A stretch of DNA of 64,000 bases from Hypericum androsaemum (GCA_963995505.1 OZ023188.1:13529912-13593911), one strand, 5' to 3'. Positions 21,561 through 34,770 are shown, counted from the first letter of the stretch. Numbers and translations: made by a program. The notes: a model not told the origin generated them from the letters alone.

Positions 21561-22454
21561 AGGAATATCGAAGAGAGCACCCTCATTGATGAAGATACCA
21601 AAATTTTTTGACTTGCGGAGGGAATTAGGGCTAGAGCTAGTCCTCTCAGGCCTATTAACAAGAGTACAAGGCTAGTCCTCGCAGCCTCGCCCTTTGGAAC
21701 CCATCAACAAGAGTATTGAATGTTGCCCAATATAGCAGAACTTGAGGACAACATTTGGAGCCAATTTTTGGGATTTGGCTATGATGGCGTTGCTGATGAC
21801 TACAAGGTTGTCTAATGGAAAAATTATTCAAATTTAAAATTTTTTTTGCAAGAAGCTAAACAATGTAAGGTCACTATGATCAGCATTAAGAAATTGTGAT
21901 TGCCAGTATGGTTGGTTGCGTCACCACAATCAGCTTAATAAGCTAAATAAGGTTAGTCACCACAAACTGAGAAGATTTGGTAACTGCAATCAGCATAAAA
22001 TTTCATATAATGGAGCTAACATGACCAATAATGGCAGAAACAAGACGGAGCTCCACAAAAGTGCTTGAAATAAAAATTCTCGGTTCTTGAGGTTTTACCA
22101 CAGATGTAGTAAAAACTGAGCCAAGACTGGTTGTAGCTATCAATCAAGTACACCAAATAGGCAAGGGAAGCAAATACCTACACATAATGCACATTAATCA
22201 AAACTCTAGTATTAGAGTTAGCCATGGCAGACAGAATGTCAAAGGTATCAAACCATATTCAATTGCGAAGATTTTGATTGCTTACAAGTTGAACAACAAG
22301 AAATATAAACGCGATATCTCTGGTCACAAAAGATCACAAAGCACAATAGATAGAATATCTGGCATGTGCTGATGTCCTGGAGCAATCGTGCGAGAAATTG
22401 GGGTTAGAAATTAAAAACCGGCGGGCCAATCGTCCATGCAAGTGACGAGGTGTT
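21561..22454. other. No gene recognised between LINE fragment and copia
   Basis: Moderately AT-rich with short direct repeats around 21880-22000 (variants of GTCACCACAATCAGC). There is no open frame over 61 codons. I see no tRNA or element ends. The TATTC target duplication of the next copia lies at 22455-22459. Confidence 0.4.
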
Positions 22455-22459
22455 TATTC

Positions 22460-23354
22460 TATTGGAAAGTTGAATGAAAATTCATTGTAAGAAGCACAAA
22501 GTGGAAAGCCCAAGTAGAAGGCCCAAAAGTGGATATGGAAAGTGCAATCTCACATTGAAAAGTGCAACACAAATTTTCTAGTTTATAAAGAGACTTTTCT
22601 TATTGACTAAGAAATAAGTTGACCACCTGGATAGCCAACTCGGACCGCGTAGCACCATCCGAGCACGAGCATTAGCACGAGCACGAACATGCGCATGGCG
22701 CATTGGATGCAGGTCGCAATAGGCACTTTGTGGCGCACTTTCATCTGGAAGAGCCTTAAAGTTTTGCCGAAGCTCGGACGAAGAGGCAGAAGGGCTGGAA
22801 CGTCCCGGAGACTTCCAGAAGGTCGAGGGGTTACGAGCGAACCTGAAAGGCACACATGCGAATCCAGAAGCTCCCAGAATACCGAAGGGACGCGAGTGTG
22901 CTGCCTGCCTGCCGAAGGGGTGCCAACGAGCTCCGAAGAGCCACAAACAAAATTGGCTGGAGAGGCACCTGGAGGGCAGCCTGCTGGCCGAACGAACGCG
23001 TCTCCTCGGCATTGCTTCATGCCCTTTCGGAAGTGCCTGCCTCCACTCCATCCAGCGCCTATAAATAGGCCCCTCCCCCTCATTTGCATCTCACCCCAAA
23101 AAACTCATTGCATAACCATTCTTTAGCAATAGTTCTCTCTCTATCTCGAAAAGTTCTGAATATCCAAGGTTCACTTGAAGCTTCGAGGGTTGTTGTGCTA
23201 CGAACTCAGAAGCAGCCTTGTCGTTGTATCTTGGGGATGATTGCCGAAGCCCGTAAGCACTGAATATAGGACAATCTCATCTTACGGAGAAAGAGTCCAA
23301 CTCTTGCCTCGATTTAAAGATCCTAATCAAGTACACCACCTCTGACAAACAACA
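22460..23354 (+). repeat. 5' LTR of the second copia
   Basis: 895 bp, matching 27763-28809 except for about 150 bp of extra sequence in the latter. It contains a TATA box CTATAAATAG at 23059-23068, with a short GC-rich stretch before it, marking the likely U3 promoter. Confidence 0.88.
23059..23068 (+). promoter_or_regulatory. TATA box of the second copia LTR
   Basis: CTATAAATAG is conserved in both LTRs (also at 28545-28554) and lies about 290 bp before the LTR end. It is positioned as an RNA polymerase II core promoter at the U3/R border. Confidence 0.6.
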
Positions 23355-23369
23355 ATCGTAAGATGAGAC

Positions 23370-26300
23370 CAGTGTACTTGAAGATGGAATCATCAAGCCA
23401 GCGGACCCAAAAACTGTCCACGCCGAAAGATCGGCCAAGTTCAACAGTACCGAGTTCAAGAGGTGGCAACAGAAGATGCTGTTCTACCTGACGACGCTCA
23501 ACCTGGTCTAATTCTTGAAGGAAGAGGCTCGAAAGGTGGCAGAAAATGTGGCTGATTCACAGAAGATCAACGCCCTCGATGCATTGAGTCACAAGGACTT
23601 CCTATGTCGTAACTATGTCTTGAATGGCTTAGCCGACGCCCTGTATAATGTCTATACATGTATAAAGACTACGAAAGAATTGGGGGACTCCCTGGAGAAG
23701 AAGTACAAAACGGAGGATGTCGGGATGAAGAAATTCATCGTCGGAAGGTTCCTCGACTTCCAGATGGTGAACTCCAAGAAGGTCATAGACCAAGTCCAAG
23801 AGCTGCAGCTGATTCTACACGAGATTCACGCCGAAGGCATGCAACTCAGCGAATCCTTCCAGGTAGCAGCTCTAATCGAGAAGTTACCCCCTCAGTGGAA
23901 GGACTTTAAGAACTACCTTAAGCATAAGAGGAAGGATATGGGGCTGGAAGATCTGGTCGTGAGACTAAGGATCGAGGAAGATAATCGAAAGTCTGAAGTC
24001 AAGACCAGCAGGACCAACTCTGAGGCTAAGGTACACCCTCGCTGAGGGAGGTACTGGCAAGAAGAGAAAGAAGCCCAGAAATAAGCAGGAGAAGCAAGAG
24101 CCAACACAAAAGAAAGCTAAAAAGATCAAGGGCAATTGCTACAACTGGGACAAGCCGGTCACATGGCAAAGGATTATCACCTACTAAAGAGGGACGATCG
24201 AGAGAAGATAAATCTGGCCGAAGACCTGTCTGAGCTAGACTTATCCACCGTGGTGTTTAAAGCCAATTTGGTGGATAACCCAAGAGAGTGGTTCATTGAC
24301 ACAGGGGCAACCCGACACATTTGCTCATGCAAGGAGATGTTCTCGACCTATATCGCGATCAACGGTCGAAAGTTGTTTATGGGAAACTCTGCAACTTCTC
24401 CCATAGTTGGGCTAGGTTAGGTGGTGCTGAAGTTGACCTCCGAAAAAAAGTTGTCCCTCAAGGATGTGCTGCATGTCCCAGGCATTCGTAAGAATTTAGT
24501 ATCCGGCTCACTATTAAGCAAAGCTAGGATGAAGCTAGTATTTGAGGCTGATAGGTTTATTCTGACCAAGGCTGGTGCCTTTGTAGGAAAGGGTTTCCTC
24601 GAGAGGGGACTCTTCAAGATGAATATAATAACTGTCAAACGCGCATTTAATGGCCCTAATAAAGTTGTTAATTCTTCTTACTTGGCTGAGTGTTCAAACT
24701 TATGGCATGATAGATTAGGACACGTAAATTTAAGCTCACTAAGAAAATTAGTAAGTTTAAATTTATTACCTATAATGGAGTTTGACCCGAACAATAAATG
24801 TGAAGTATGTGTAGAGGCAAAAATGACCAAAGCACATTTTCATTCAGTGGAAAGAAGTACTACACTTTTAGAGTTAATTCATGCCAACATGTGCAATATG
24901 AAACAAGTTCAAACTAGAGGAGGAAAAAAGTATTTCATTACATTTATTGATGATTGCACGATGTACTGTTATGTACACCTCTTGAAAGGAAAAGATGAAG
25001 CTCTAGAAGCTTTCAAGAGTTATAAGAATGAGGTTGAAAATTAACTTAGCACTAAAATCAAAATGATTCGAAGTGATAGAGGGGGAGAATATGTAGTTCC
25101 GTTTGAAGAATTTTGCCAACAACATAGCATTATTCATCAGACAACTGCTCCATACTCACCTCAATCAAATGGCATAGCTGAATGCAAAAATCGAACTCTT
25201 AAGGAGATGATGAATGCTATGTTGTTTAACTCGGGCTTACCACAGAACTTGTTTAGCTCGGGCTTACCACAGCTAATCATATTCTAAACAAATTGCCACA
25301 CAAGAAAAGGGACAAAACTCCATATGAATTGTGGAAAGGAAGAAAGCCTTCCTACAGTTACCTTAAAATGTGGGGGTGCCTAGCCAAGGTAGAAATACCT
25401 CCACCTAAAAGAGTGAGAATAGGATCCAAGACTGTTAACTGCATCTTTATCGGATATGCCCACAACAGTAGCGCATACCGATTTCTAGTGCACAAGTCTG
25501 AAAACCCTGAAACCAACAAGGGAATGGTCATGAAATCAAGGAATGCAACATTCTTTGAGAATATCTTTCCTAAAAAGGAAATGAAAGAAGTAAGCTCAAA
25601 TAAAAGAACTTATAAAGCTACGTAAGACTCTGATCAAGGTACTGAGGAACCTAGAAGGAGTAAGAGGACCAAAGTAGCCAAGTCGTTTGGTCCAGATTTT
25701 CTAAATTACATGTTAGAAAATGAACCTGGGATAATCCAAGAGGCATTATCTAGTCCGGATGCTCCTCTCTAGAAAGAAGCTATCAATAGTGAGATAGAAT
25801 CCATCATGAAAAATGACAAGTGGGAAATCATGGATCTCCCACCATGTTGCAAAATGTTAGGTTGCAAGTGGATCTTTAAAAGGAAATACAAATCTAATGG
25901 ATCAATCGATAAGTATAAAGCTCGGTTGGTAGCTAAAGATTCAAACAGAAGGAAGGATATGATTTATTTGACACGTATTCGCCAGTCACAAATTTCACAT
26001 ATATTAAAGTGCTCACAGCTATTGCAACACTCTATAACCTTGAGATACATCAGATAGATGTACAAATAGCTTTTCTAAATGGAGAACTGGAAGAGAAAAT
26101 ATATATGGAACAACCTCAAGGGTTTATTTCCCCCTGACAAGAACATAAAGTGTGCAAGCTGGTTAAGTCACTATAAGGGCTGAAACAGGCACCGAAACAA
26201 TGGCATGAGAAATTAGATAGAATAATTATGTCAAATGGCTTTAAGATTAATGAGTGTAATAAATATGTATACATTAATGGCACACTTGATGCTTACGTGA

Positions 26301-27085
26301 TTGCATACCTGTATGTCGACGACATGCTAATCATGGGAAACAGTAATAATTTTATCGTGAAAACTAAGAACATGTTAAGGAACAACTTTGACATGAAAGA
26401 TATGGGTCTAGCTGATGTCATACTAGGGATTAAAATCTCTAGGACGACTGAAGAAATTGTCTTGTCACAATCTCACTACGTTGAGAATGTACTCAAAAAA
26501 TTTCATACTTTTGAAAAACCTCCAGCTAAGACTCCAGTAGACCTGAGTCTATACTTAGCTAAAAATAAAGGGGACCCAATATCTCAACTGAAGTATGCAA
26601 GAAATATTGGGAGCCTGATGTACTTGACAAATTGTACATGCCCTGATATTGCATACTCAGTTAGCAAGCTTAGTAGATTCACGAGCAATTCAGGACCAGA
26701 CTACTGGTTAGCTCTGAAAAAGTTTCTAAAGTATCTAAAATATAGCATGAACCATGGCATACTTTATACTATGTATCTAGCTGTATTGGAAGGATACAGT
26801 AATGCGAATTGGATATCGGACACTAAAGACTCCAAATCCACTAGTGGTTATGTGTTCATTATAGGTGGAGGAGCAGTGTCCTAGAAATCTTCTAAACAAA
26901 TGTGCATAGCTCGATCCACCATGGAGTCGGAGTTTATAGCACTAGACAAAGCTGAGAAAGAAGTTGAATGGCTTAGGAACTTTTTAGAGGATATTCCGTG
27001 TTGGAACAAGCCTATGCCTCATGTATTGATACATTGTGATAGCATGTCAGCATCCGTAGGAGACATAACACTGTTAGACAATTGA
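23370..27085 (+). pseudogene. Gag-pol polyprotein of the second copia, broken
   Basis: Gag: 23380-24045, with FKRWQQKMLFYLTTLNLV and, after a TAA at 23509-23511, the UBN2 core (KKFIVGRFLDFQMVNSKKV, LIEKLPPQWKDFKNYL). A damaged zinc knuckle starts at about 24136. Protease: EWFIDTGATRHICSC (about 24290). Pre-integrase: LWHDRLGHVNLSSLRKL. Integrase: FITFIDDCTMYCYVHLL and SDRGGEYVVPFEEFCQQHS, with the DD-E glutamate in SPQSNGIAECKNRTLKEM (about 25165). There is a 24 bp in-frame duplication at 25231-25271. RT: LGCKWIFKRKYKSNGSIDKY, then frameshifts, then YVDDMLIMG (about 26310). RNase H: SRSTMESEF-like CIARSTMESEFIALDKAEKE (about 26900). There are at least seven stops or frameshifts, so it is inactive. 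Confidence 0.87.
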
Positions 27086-27762
27086 TCTCAGGTGGAGTAA
27101 TAACCATTGATTTTGTGAAGTCCAAAGACAACATAGCTGATCCTTTGACGAAAGGAATCAACAGAGATCAGATGTATAACGCAGTAAGGAGAATGGGGTT
27201 AAAACCCACACATTAAAGAACGTTTATAGCGATAACTCAACCATGATGAGTGGAGATCCCACAAACTTGGTTCAATGAGACAACTAAGTTATGGATAGTT
27301 CAGATGAATACTTGGTACCCATCCCATTCTCAGAAGCTGCCCAAGTGCGAACCTGCAGAGGTGTGGTAAGGTTAAACGTCTACGCTTTTAATGATTCCTA
27401 TATCAGATAAGGTGGAGTATGGCTGGATACTCCTGATAGAAGATCACCTATATAAGTATGAAGTGAGGCCGCTTCAAATAGAAAAATACTAATGAATCCA
27501 AGATATGGTCCATGGCCGAAACTGACAAAACGTGAGAACCAAAGGATATTAGAAATATCATTGTGTAAATATTATTGTTTTGGTTTACATAAAAAAGCTG
27601 ACCAGTTCAAGATACCACGTTCACTGAGCAGCAAGTAAATCTGATAGTATTTTACTAAGGAAGGTTCAAAGCTGTAAGCTATTTTTCTCGATGCAATGAT
27701 AACTTGTTAGGAATTTTCTTAAAAAGTGTTAGCATGTATTAATCATTATTCATGTGGGAGAT

Positions 27763-28809
27763 TGTTGGAAAGTTGAATAAAAATTCAATGCAAAAAGCCC
27801 AAAGTGGAAAGCCCAAGTGGAATGTCCAAAAGTGGATATGGAAAGGGCAATCCTATATTGGAAAGTGCAACAAAAATTTCCTAGTTTATAAGGAGACTTT
27901 TCTTATTAGCGAGGATGGTGCGTAGCACCATCCGAGCACGCGCTCGAGCACTCGCGCGTGCTTGCGCACGTGCTCGCGCTCGAGCACACGCACTCACATG
28001 CTTGTGCGCATGGCGCATTAGACGCAGGTCGCAATGGGCACTTTGTGGCACACTTGGCACTTCGCACGTGCACATCATTGCCAGGAGCTGGAGGAGCCTT
28101 AAAATTTTTTCAAAGCTCGGACGAAGAGACAGAAGGCCTGAAACGTCTCGGAGACTTTCAGAAGGTCGAAGGGTTACGAGCGAACCTGAAGGGCACACAG
28201 GTGAATCCAGGACGCGAGTGTGCTGCCTGCCTACAGAAGAGGTGCCAACGACCTCCGAAGAGCGACTAACAAAATTGGCTGGAGAGGCACCTGGAGGGCA
28301 GCCTGCTATCTCCGGGATACGAGCGAACCTGAAGGGCACACAGGCGAATCCAGAAGCTCCCAGAATACCAAAGGGACGCGAGTGTGCTGCCTGCCTGCCG
28401 AAGGGGTGCCAACAACCTCCGAAGAGCCACGAACGAAATTGGCTGGAGGGGCATCTGGAGGGCAGCCTGCTGGCCGAACGAACATGTCTCCTCGACATTG
28501 CTTCGTGCCCCTTCGGAAGTGCCTGCCTCTACTCCATCCAGCGCCTATAAATAGGCACATCCCCCTCATTTGCATCTCACCCCAAAAAACTCATTGCATA
28601 ACCATTCTTTAGCAATAGTTCTCTCTATCTCGCTCTCTCGGAAAGTTCAGAATATACAAGGTACGCCTGAAGCTTCGAGGGTCTTTGTGCTACGAACTCC
28701 GAAGCCCGTAAGTACTGAATACGAGATAATCTCATCTTACGGAGAAAGAGTCCAACTCTTGCCTTGACTTAAAAATCCTAATCAAGTACACCACCTCCGA
28801 CAAACAACA
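27763..28809 (+). repeat. 3' LTR of the second copia, expanded
   Basis: 1047 bp. Relative to the left LTR it has a ~143 bp tandem duplication (units starting near 28180 and 28323) and a GC-rich CpG-dense insert at 27935-28010. A perfect 9 bp hairpin GGATGGTGC-gta-GCACCATCC lies at 27913-27933. Its TATA box is at 28545-28554. Confidence 0.87.
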
Positions 28810-28814
28810 TATTC

Positions 28815-29212
28815 GTGACAGCGTAAAAAAGGGAATCTCTGCTAATGTAAGTAATTAGCAAATGGGCGACTCAATCCTAGCTCAAACAAACAAACCCTTG
28901 AACGAATTCCGGACAACCACGTACCTTCACTGCTCGCCAGTGATCCAGGCAGTCTCGGTGCACGTACTTGGACGTCCCTTTGCACTTGCATGGTGCTCTA
29001 AAATCCCTACTCTGTCATCCGGTCGCCCATTTCTCCCCTTTTTTAGGTCGGGACTAAAAGTATTCTATAATTGACCCAAAAATGAAGCTTCACAGTGGAA
29101 TTGGGGTTTCGAGGAGGGAGAGAGGGAAGCGCATGAGATTTTTTTGATCACTGGTTGGTGGTGAGGTTTCCGAGAATCGGGGTGGGAGAATGAAGATGGA
29201 GCGATCGGGGGC
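28815..29212. other. No gene recognised
   Basis: Mixed-composition DNA. 29085-29212 is purine-rich and looks like a plant 5' leader on the plus strand, with an ATG at 29190, but the frame closes within about 25 codons. I cannot assign it to a gene. Confidence 0.3.
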
Positions 29213-29948
29213 AAGAATCAATTTGTTTTTCATAGCAGGAATTTATATTCAAACTTCATAGAACTGATTAATTCAAATTAAAATTGAGGACATAATTATT
29301 TTGACTTTTGAACAGGAGTAGAGATGACTACGGTGACGAATTCAGTTATATTCACGGAATTTGAGTTGGAAGTTATGATCCTATTTGACTCGTTCAAGGA
29401 ATAATTTGAATCAGATTCAATTTCTTGTCACCGGTAAATTTAAACTTGTAGAGATTTTCATGAAGAAGTCATGCCTCTTCATATTTACTAATAAATTATT
29501 TATACTTTAAAAGATAAAAGCAAAAGACTTCCTTATTATCTTTTGCTTGATTCAAACCCTAAGCAGCAAGACATTATATAGCGTCAAGAATCAATTTGTT
29601 TTTCATAGCAGGAATTTATATTCAAACTTCATAGAACTGATTAATTCAAATTAAAATTGAGTACATAATTATTTTGACTTTTGAACAGGAGTAGAGATGA
29701 CCACGGTGACGAATTCAGTTATATTCACGAAATTTGAGTTGGAAGTTATGATCCTATTCGACTCGTTCAAGAAATAATTTGAATCAGATTCAATTCATTG
29801 TCACCGATAAATTTAAACTTGTAGAGTTTTTCATGAAAAAGTCATGCCTCTTCATATTTACTAATAAATTGTTTATACTTTAAAAGATAAAAGCAAAAGA
29901 CTTCCTTATTATCTTTTGCTTGATTCAAACTTTAAGCGTCAAGACATT
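29213..29948 (+). repeat. 372 bp direct tandem duplication, second unit split by a copia
   Basis: Unit 1 runs 29213-29584 and unit 2 starts at 29585 with the same CAAGAATCAATTTGTTTTTC. The units differ at about a dozen positions. Unit 1 ends AAGACATTATATAGCG. Unit 2 reaches AAGACATT at 29948, is interrupted by the copia, and resumes as ACATTATATAGCC at 35040. The units are non-coding and AT-rich. Confidence 0.85.
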
Positions 29949-30221
29949 TGTTGAGAAATAAGATCGAAACGAGTAAAACACGAGACACAAGAATTACGTA
30001 GAAACCCCAAGACGGGGAGAAAACCACGGGCAAATGAGAGTCGTCCACTATGTGAGTCCAATCGGTTACAAGGCCTCCGTGAGGGTTCTCTCTACCTCAC
30101 AACTCTCAACTAGTACAAATAAGACCTAGGTATAGGCCGTATATATATAGGAGACTAGTACTCTATTTTGATTAGGAAATAGAGCCCTATTCTAATTAGA
30201 AATTTGGAACAATCCCTAACA
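29949..30221 (-). repeat. 3' LTR of the third copia
   Basis: 273 bp, paired with 34771-35039. It abuts the polypurine tract at 30222-30233 and the ACATT target duplication at 29944-29948. Confidence 0.92.
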
Positions 30222-30274
30222 AATTCCCACCTTGGACCAAATTCTATGACTCCAACTTCAACGTTTCTCCACCT

Positions 30275-33200
30275 TCACCACCAGCCCCTAAGGGCTATTA
30301 GCATCAAGCACGAACACCTACTAAGTTCAAGCATAGCACTAGAAAGCGGCTTCGTCAACATGTCTGCAGGGTTGTCCTTGGTACCCACCTTGCTCACAAC
30401 AATATCACCTTGAGCAACATGCTCCCGAATGAAGTGGTACCTCACATTAATGTGCTTTGTCCTCTCATGATACATAGCATCCCTCATGAGATGGATAGCA
30501 CTTTGACTATCATAGTACACTGTACTGACCTGCAGCTTCTCACAGATTTCACTGAAGAAACTTTTTAACCAGGTAGCCTCCTTCACACCTTCAGTTATAG
30601 CCATGTACTCTGCCTCAGTGGTAGACAATGCCACTGTGGCTTATAGACAAGCTCTCCAACTGATAGCACATCCTCCAAGAGTGAAGACATATACAGACAA
30701 GGACCTGAACTTATCAAGATCTCCAGCATAATCTTAATCAACGAAATCAACAACTCCATCACTGGTGCTTCCAAACTGTAGACACACGCCCTTAGTACTC
30801 TTCAAGTACCTCATAATCTACTCCACTGCTCTCCAATGACCTTCTCCAAGATTTTCCATAAACCTGCTAACGACACTCACAACATAGGCCAAATCTGGGC
30901 GTGTGCAAACCATAGCATACATCAGAGAACCAACAGCATTAGAGTATGGAACACCAGACATGTAATCGACCTCAGCAGCTGACTGTGGAGATAAGGCAGA
31001 CGAAAGCTAAAAATGTGTACCAACAGGAGTACTCACAGGATTATCAGTCACATCAAACCTGTCAAGTACCTTTTCAATGTAACTCTCCTGGCTCAGAAAT
31101 AATTTCATTGCTCCTCTATCTCTGGAAATCTCCATGCCAAGAATCTTCTTAGCAGGACCCAAATCTTTCATCTCAAACTCGCTACTCAACAGAGCTTTGA
31201 GCTTCCTCACCTCTCCTTTGTCACTGGCAGCAATTAACATATCATCCACATACAGGAGCAAATACACTTGGGAACCATCGCGTAGCCTTTTCAGGTAAAC
31301 ACAACTATCATACTTGCTCCTCTCATAACTATGAGAAATCATAAAGGAATCAGACCTTTTATACCACTGCCTCGGAGACTGCTTAAGGCCGTACAAGGAC
31401 TTCTTCAACAAGCACACATGATTTTCTTTGCCTTCAATATGAAAACCCTCAGGATGTGCCATATAAATCCGCTCCTCAAGCTCTCCATTCAAGAAAGTTG
31501 TCTCAAGCTCCAAATCCTGCATAGCAACAATACCAAGAAGAGAACGAATCGAGGTATGCTTCACAACTGGTGAAAACACCTCATTAAAGTCCACACCAGG
31601 AATCTAACTATATCCTCTAGCCACTAGCCTAGCCTTGTATCTAGACTTTTCAACTCCAGGTATACCATATTTCTTCTTGAATACCCACTTGCAACTGACA
31701 ACCTTCTTATCCTTAGGCAGCTTAGTAATCTCCCAAGTCTTGTTCTTGTGAAGAGATTCCAACTCTTCCTCCATAGCAACCAACCATCTAGCAGAGTCTT
31801 TCGACTTCACAGCATCTGAGTAACTAGACGGTTCTTCACAGCTATCAACTTCTTCTGCCACATTCAAAGAAAAAGCAACAATATCAGCCTCATCCAACTT
31901 CTGTGGAGGCCTGATAGTTCTTCTGGGCCTGTCTCTAGCAATAGAATATGTTGGCTCCCTCTCTACTATGCCAACATTCTCAGCTTCATCAGACAACCCA
32001 CCATAAGTAGGATCATGGCAATCAACATCACGGAAGGAACTCGCTTCTGGATCAGCATAAAACTCCACCTGCACTTTTGACTTTTGCAAGTCCACATTTA
32101 GAGCACTTGGAACACCAGGTGAAGAAACATCCTTCCTCTTACTCAGCATGTCTGTCTCTTTGAAAATAACATTCCTACTCAACAAGACCTTAGACAGCTC
32201 GGGACACCACAACTTGTATCCATTCACTCCAGAAGCATAGCCAAGGAAGATACATTTCACAGATCTTGGCTCTAGCTTGCCATTATTCACATGAGCATAG
32301 GCATGACACCCAAATATCTTCAAATCAGCATAATTAGGAGGATTTCTAGACAACAATTCTTCAGGTACCTTGCCATCAAGTGATGCATGAGGTGAACGAT
32401 TGACAAGGTGACAGGCAGTGGAAGCAGCTTCAGCCCAAAATGACTTAGGCAAACCAGCATTTGACAGCATACAACGAACTTTCTCCAACAAAGTTCTGTT
32501 CATTCTTTCAGCGACTCCATTCTGTTGAGGTATACCAGGGATTGTCTTATGCCTAACAATACCCTCATTCTTGCAAAACTCATCAAACCAACTAGAGCAA
32601 AACTCCAATCCATTTTCTGTGCGGAGATCATTGACATCTCTCCCAGTCTGCTTCTCAATCATAGTCTTCCACTGCTTGAAAGTGACAAAGACATGATCCT
32701 TGCTCTTCAAGAAGAACGCCCACACCTTCCTCAAATAATCATCAATAATAGTCAGCATATACTTGGAACCATTCTTTGTTGCAACTTGAGACGGTCCCCA
32801 AAGATCAGAATGAACATAGTCAAGTTTTCCCTTTGTAGTGTGCACACCTTTCTGAAAACTGACTTTCTTCTGCTTGCCAAACACACAGTGCTCACAAAAT
32901 TCTAGCTTCCCAATACCATGTCCACATAATAATCCACTCCTATTCAGCTCGGTCATGCATTTCTCACTCATATGACCAAGTCGCATATGCCACAATGAGG
33001 TATTCTCAAAATCTGTCAACGAGCCAGATGCAGCAGCAGCAGTCCCTGTAACTGTAGAACCCTGCAAAACGTACAGATTTCTAACCTCCTTTTTGGCCTT
33101 CATATGCACTAATGAGTTCTTACTCACACGAAGAACTCCACCTTCTCCGGTATACTTGTACCCCAATGTATCAAGAGTACTCAACGAAATCAAGTTCTGC

Positions 33201-34435
33201 TTCAAATCAGGGATATGCCTCACATTCGTCAAGGTTCGAATGCCACCATCATGCATCTTGATCTTCACTGTGCCAATACCAACAACCTTGCAGACAAAAT
33301 TATTTCCCATGAGAACATTACCCTCCGCACGTTCATATGTTGAAAATCAGTCCCGGATAGAACACATATGAAACGTACAGGCAGAATCAAGGACCCAGGC
33401 AGCATCCACTTTAGACTTCCCATCAATCACAGACAAAAGATCTCCATCAGATTCTTCTTTCTGAGTGGTGGTGGCAACACTAGCACTGCCGCTATCAGAA
33501 CTTTCTCCTTTCGGAGCACTGGACTTTTTGCCCTTCTTCTTGTTCTTCAACTCCGGACAGAACTATTTAATATGCCCAACCTTATGATAATTGAAACAAG
33601 TCTTATCCTTGTGCCTTGACCTTGATTTGCTTCTGCTCTTCTTCCTCGAACCAGACTTAGCATTCCTATCGCCCTTCTTCTTGTTCTTCAACTCCGGACA
33701 GAACCATTTAATATGCCCAACCTTATGACAATTGAAATAAGTCTTATCCTTGTGCCTTGACCTTGATTTGCTTCTGCTCTTCTTCCTCGAACCAGACTTA
33801 GCATTCCTCTCCTCAGACCTCCCTCTCACGACCAAGCTAGTCCCTTACCTATTTTCAGAGAAACTCACAGTGTGCTTATCAATTCTCTCTTTCTCCAAGA
33901 GCGAATCATGAACATTATCCCAACTCAGAGTATCATGGCTGAACAACAGAGTATCTCTGAATTGCTGATAAAAAGCAGGCAACGAGCACAATAACAATAA
34001 AGCAAGATCTTCATCATCATACTTCATATCCAGAGTTCTAAGATCAGCCACTATATCCTTAAATTCATTAAGGTGGTCTTGAACAGACTTATCTTCTTGC
34101 ATTCGGATAGAAAACAGTCGTTGCTTCAAGCACAGTTTGTTGGTCAAACTCTTTTGCATGCACAACTTTTCAAGCATTGCCCATAATGAGAAAGTTGTTG
34201 TCTCCTTCAAGACGTCCCGCAAAATATCATCTGACATATGCAACCGGATCTGACTCACAGCCTTACGATTCTTTGACGCCTTCATCGCAGCGTCCCAACT
34301 CGAAGGCATCGACTTCTCATCAAGTAGAGTCCCATCCAGCTCTAGATGTGTCAAAATAGCACGCATCTTTACCTTCCACAAGGAAAAATTAGTTTTTCTC
34401 GTCAATTGAGAGATTTCGTACTTCTTGGAAGTCAT
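30275..34435 (-). pseudogene. Gag-pol polyprotein of the third copia, several stop codons
   Basis: Gag 34435-33845 opens MTSKKYEISQLTRKTNFSLW and has the UBN2 core (CMQKSLTNKLCLKQRLFSIR). A stop at about 33842 is followed by two tandem copies of a basic zinc-knuckle module (33800-33680 and 33680-33550). The first knuckle is CHKVGHIKWFC-like; the second has lost a Cys (NYHKVGHIK) and ends in a stop. Protease: AAWVLDSACTFHMCSIRD (about 33390). The frame 33310-31604 carries pre-integrase LWHMRLGHMSEK, the integrase core HSDLWGPSQVATKNGSKYML with the E in QQNGVAERMNRTLLEKV, and the start of RT. After a stop at about 31602, RT continues (31594-31007) with YVDDMLIAAS. RNase H is at 30634-30275 ([20 protein letters not shown]). 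About five stops, no large deletion. Confidence 0.92.
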
Positions 34436-34753
34436 TCTGAAGCTCCTCGAACAAAAAAATCAGCCCAAAATCGGTTAGAAAACTAAAATCAGCCAAAATA
34501 GTTGACTTTTGGTCAACCAGTCAAATAGTTGACCAAGTCAACTCGAAAATTAGGGTTTTTCAACCCAAATCTCTCACAGGCGGTGGCTAACCCTTTCCTC
34601 CTCCTCCGCGGCGACGGGTTCGGTGGTGGCGGCTCCAAGGGGTGGTTGAAACGCGGGCGGCGGCGGCTCCAAGGGTTTCAAAACCCTAAATCCCGATTTT
34701 TCCCCAAATCGGTTACTGTTCACATTTTTTTTTCCAATACTCGAAACTCAGAT

Positions 34754-34768
34754 CCGGCTCTGATACCA
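34754..34768 (-). other. Primer binding site of the third copia
   Basis: TGGTATCAGAGCCGG on the minus strand, two bases inside the 5' LTR. Exact match to the initiator Met tRNA type used by plant copia elements. Confidence 0.92.
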
Positions 34769-34770
34769 AT

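Larger units (their letters stand above)
22460..28809 (+). mobile_element. Ty1/copia retrotransposon (second copia), decayed
   Basis: LTRs are 22460-23354 and 27763-28809, flanked by TATTC at 22455-22459 and 28810-28814. The right LTR starts canonically TGTTGG and ends AACAACA; the left one starts TATTGG, one base off. A polypurine tract CATGTGGGAGAT precedes the right LTR (27751-27762). I could not find a standard Met-tRNA PBS after the left LTR. Gag to RNase H is present in copia order on the plus strand but broken by several stops and frameshifts. Confidence 0.9.

Noticed and set aside
22578..28612. Long frames inside the LTRs of the second copia (22578-23126 and 27881-28612)
   Set aside because: They fall wholly in LTR sequence, occur on both strands, and differ between the two LTRs by frame-changing indels.
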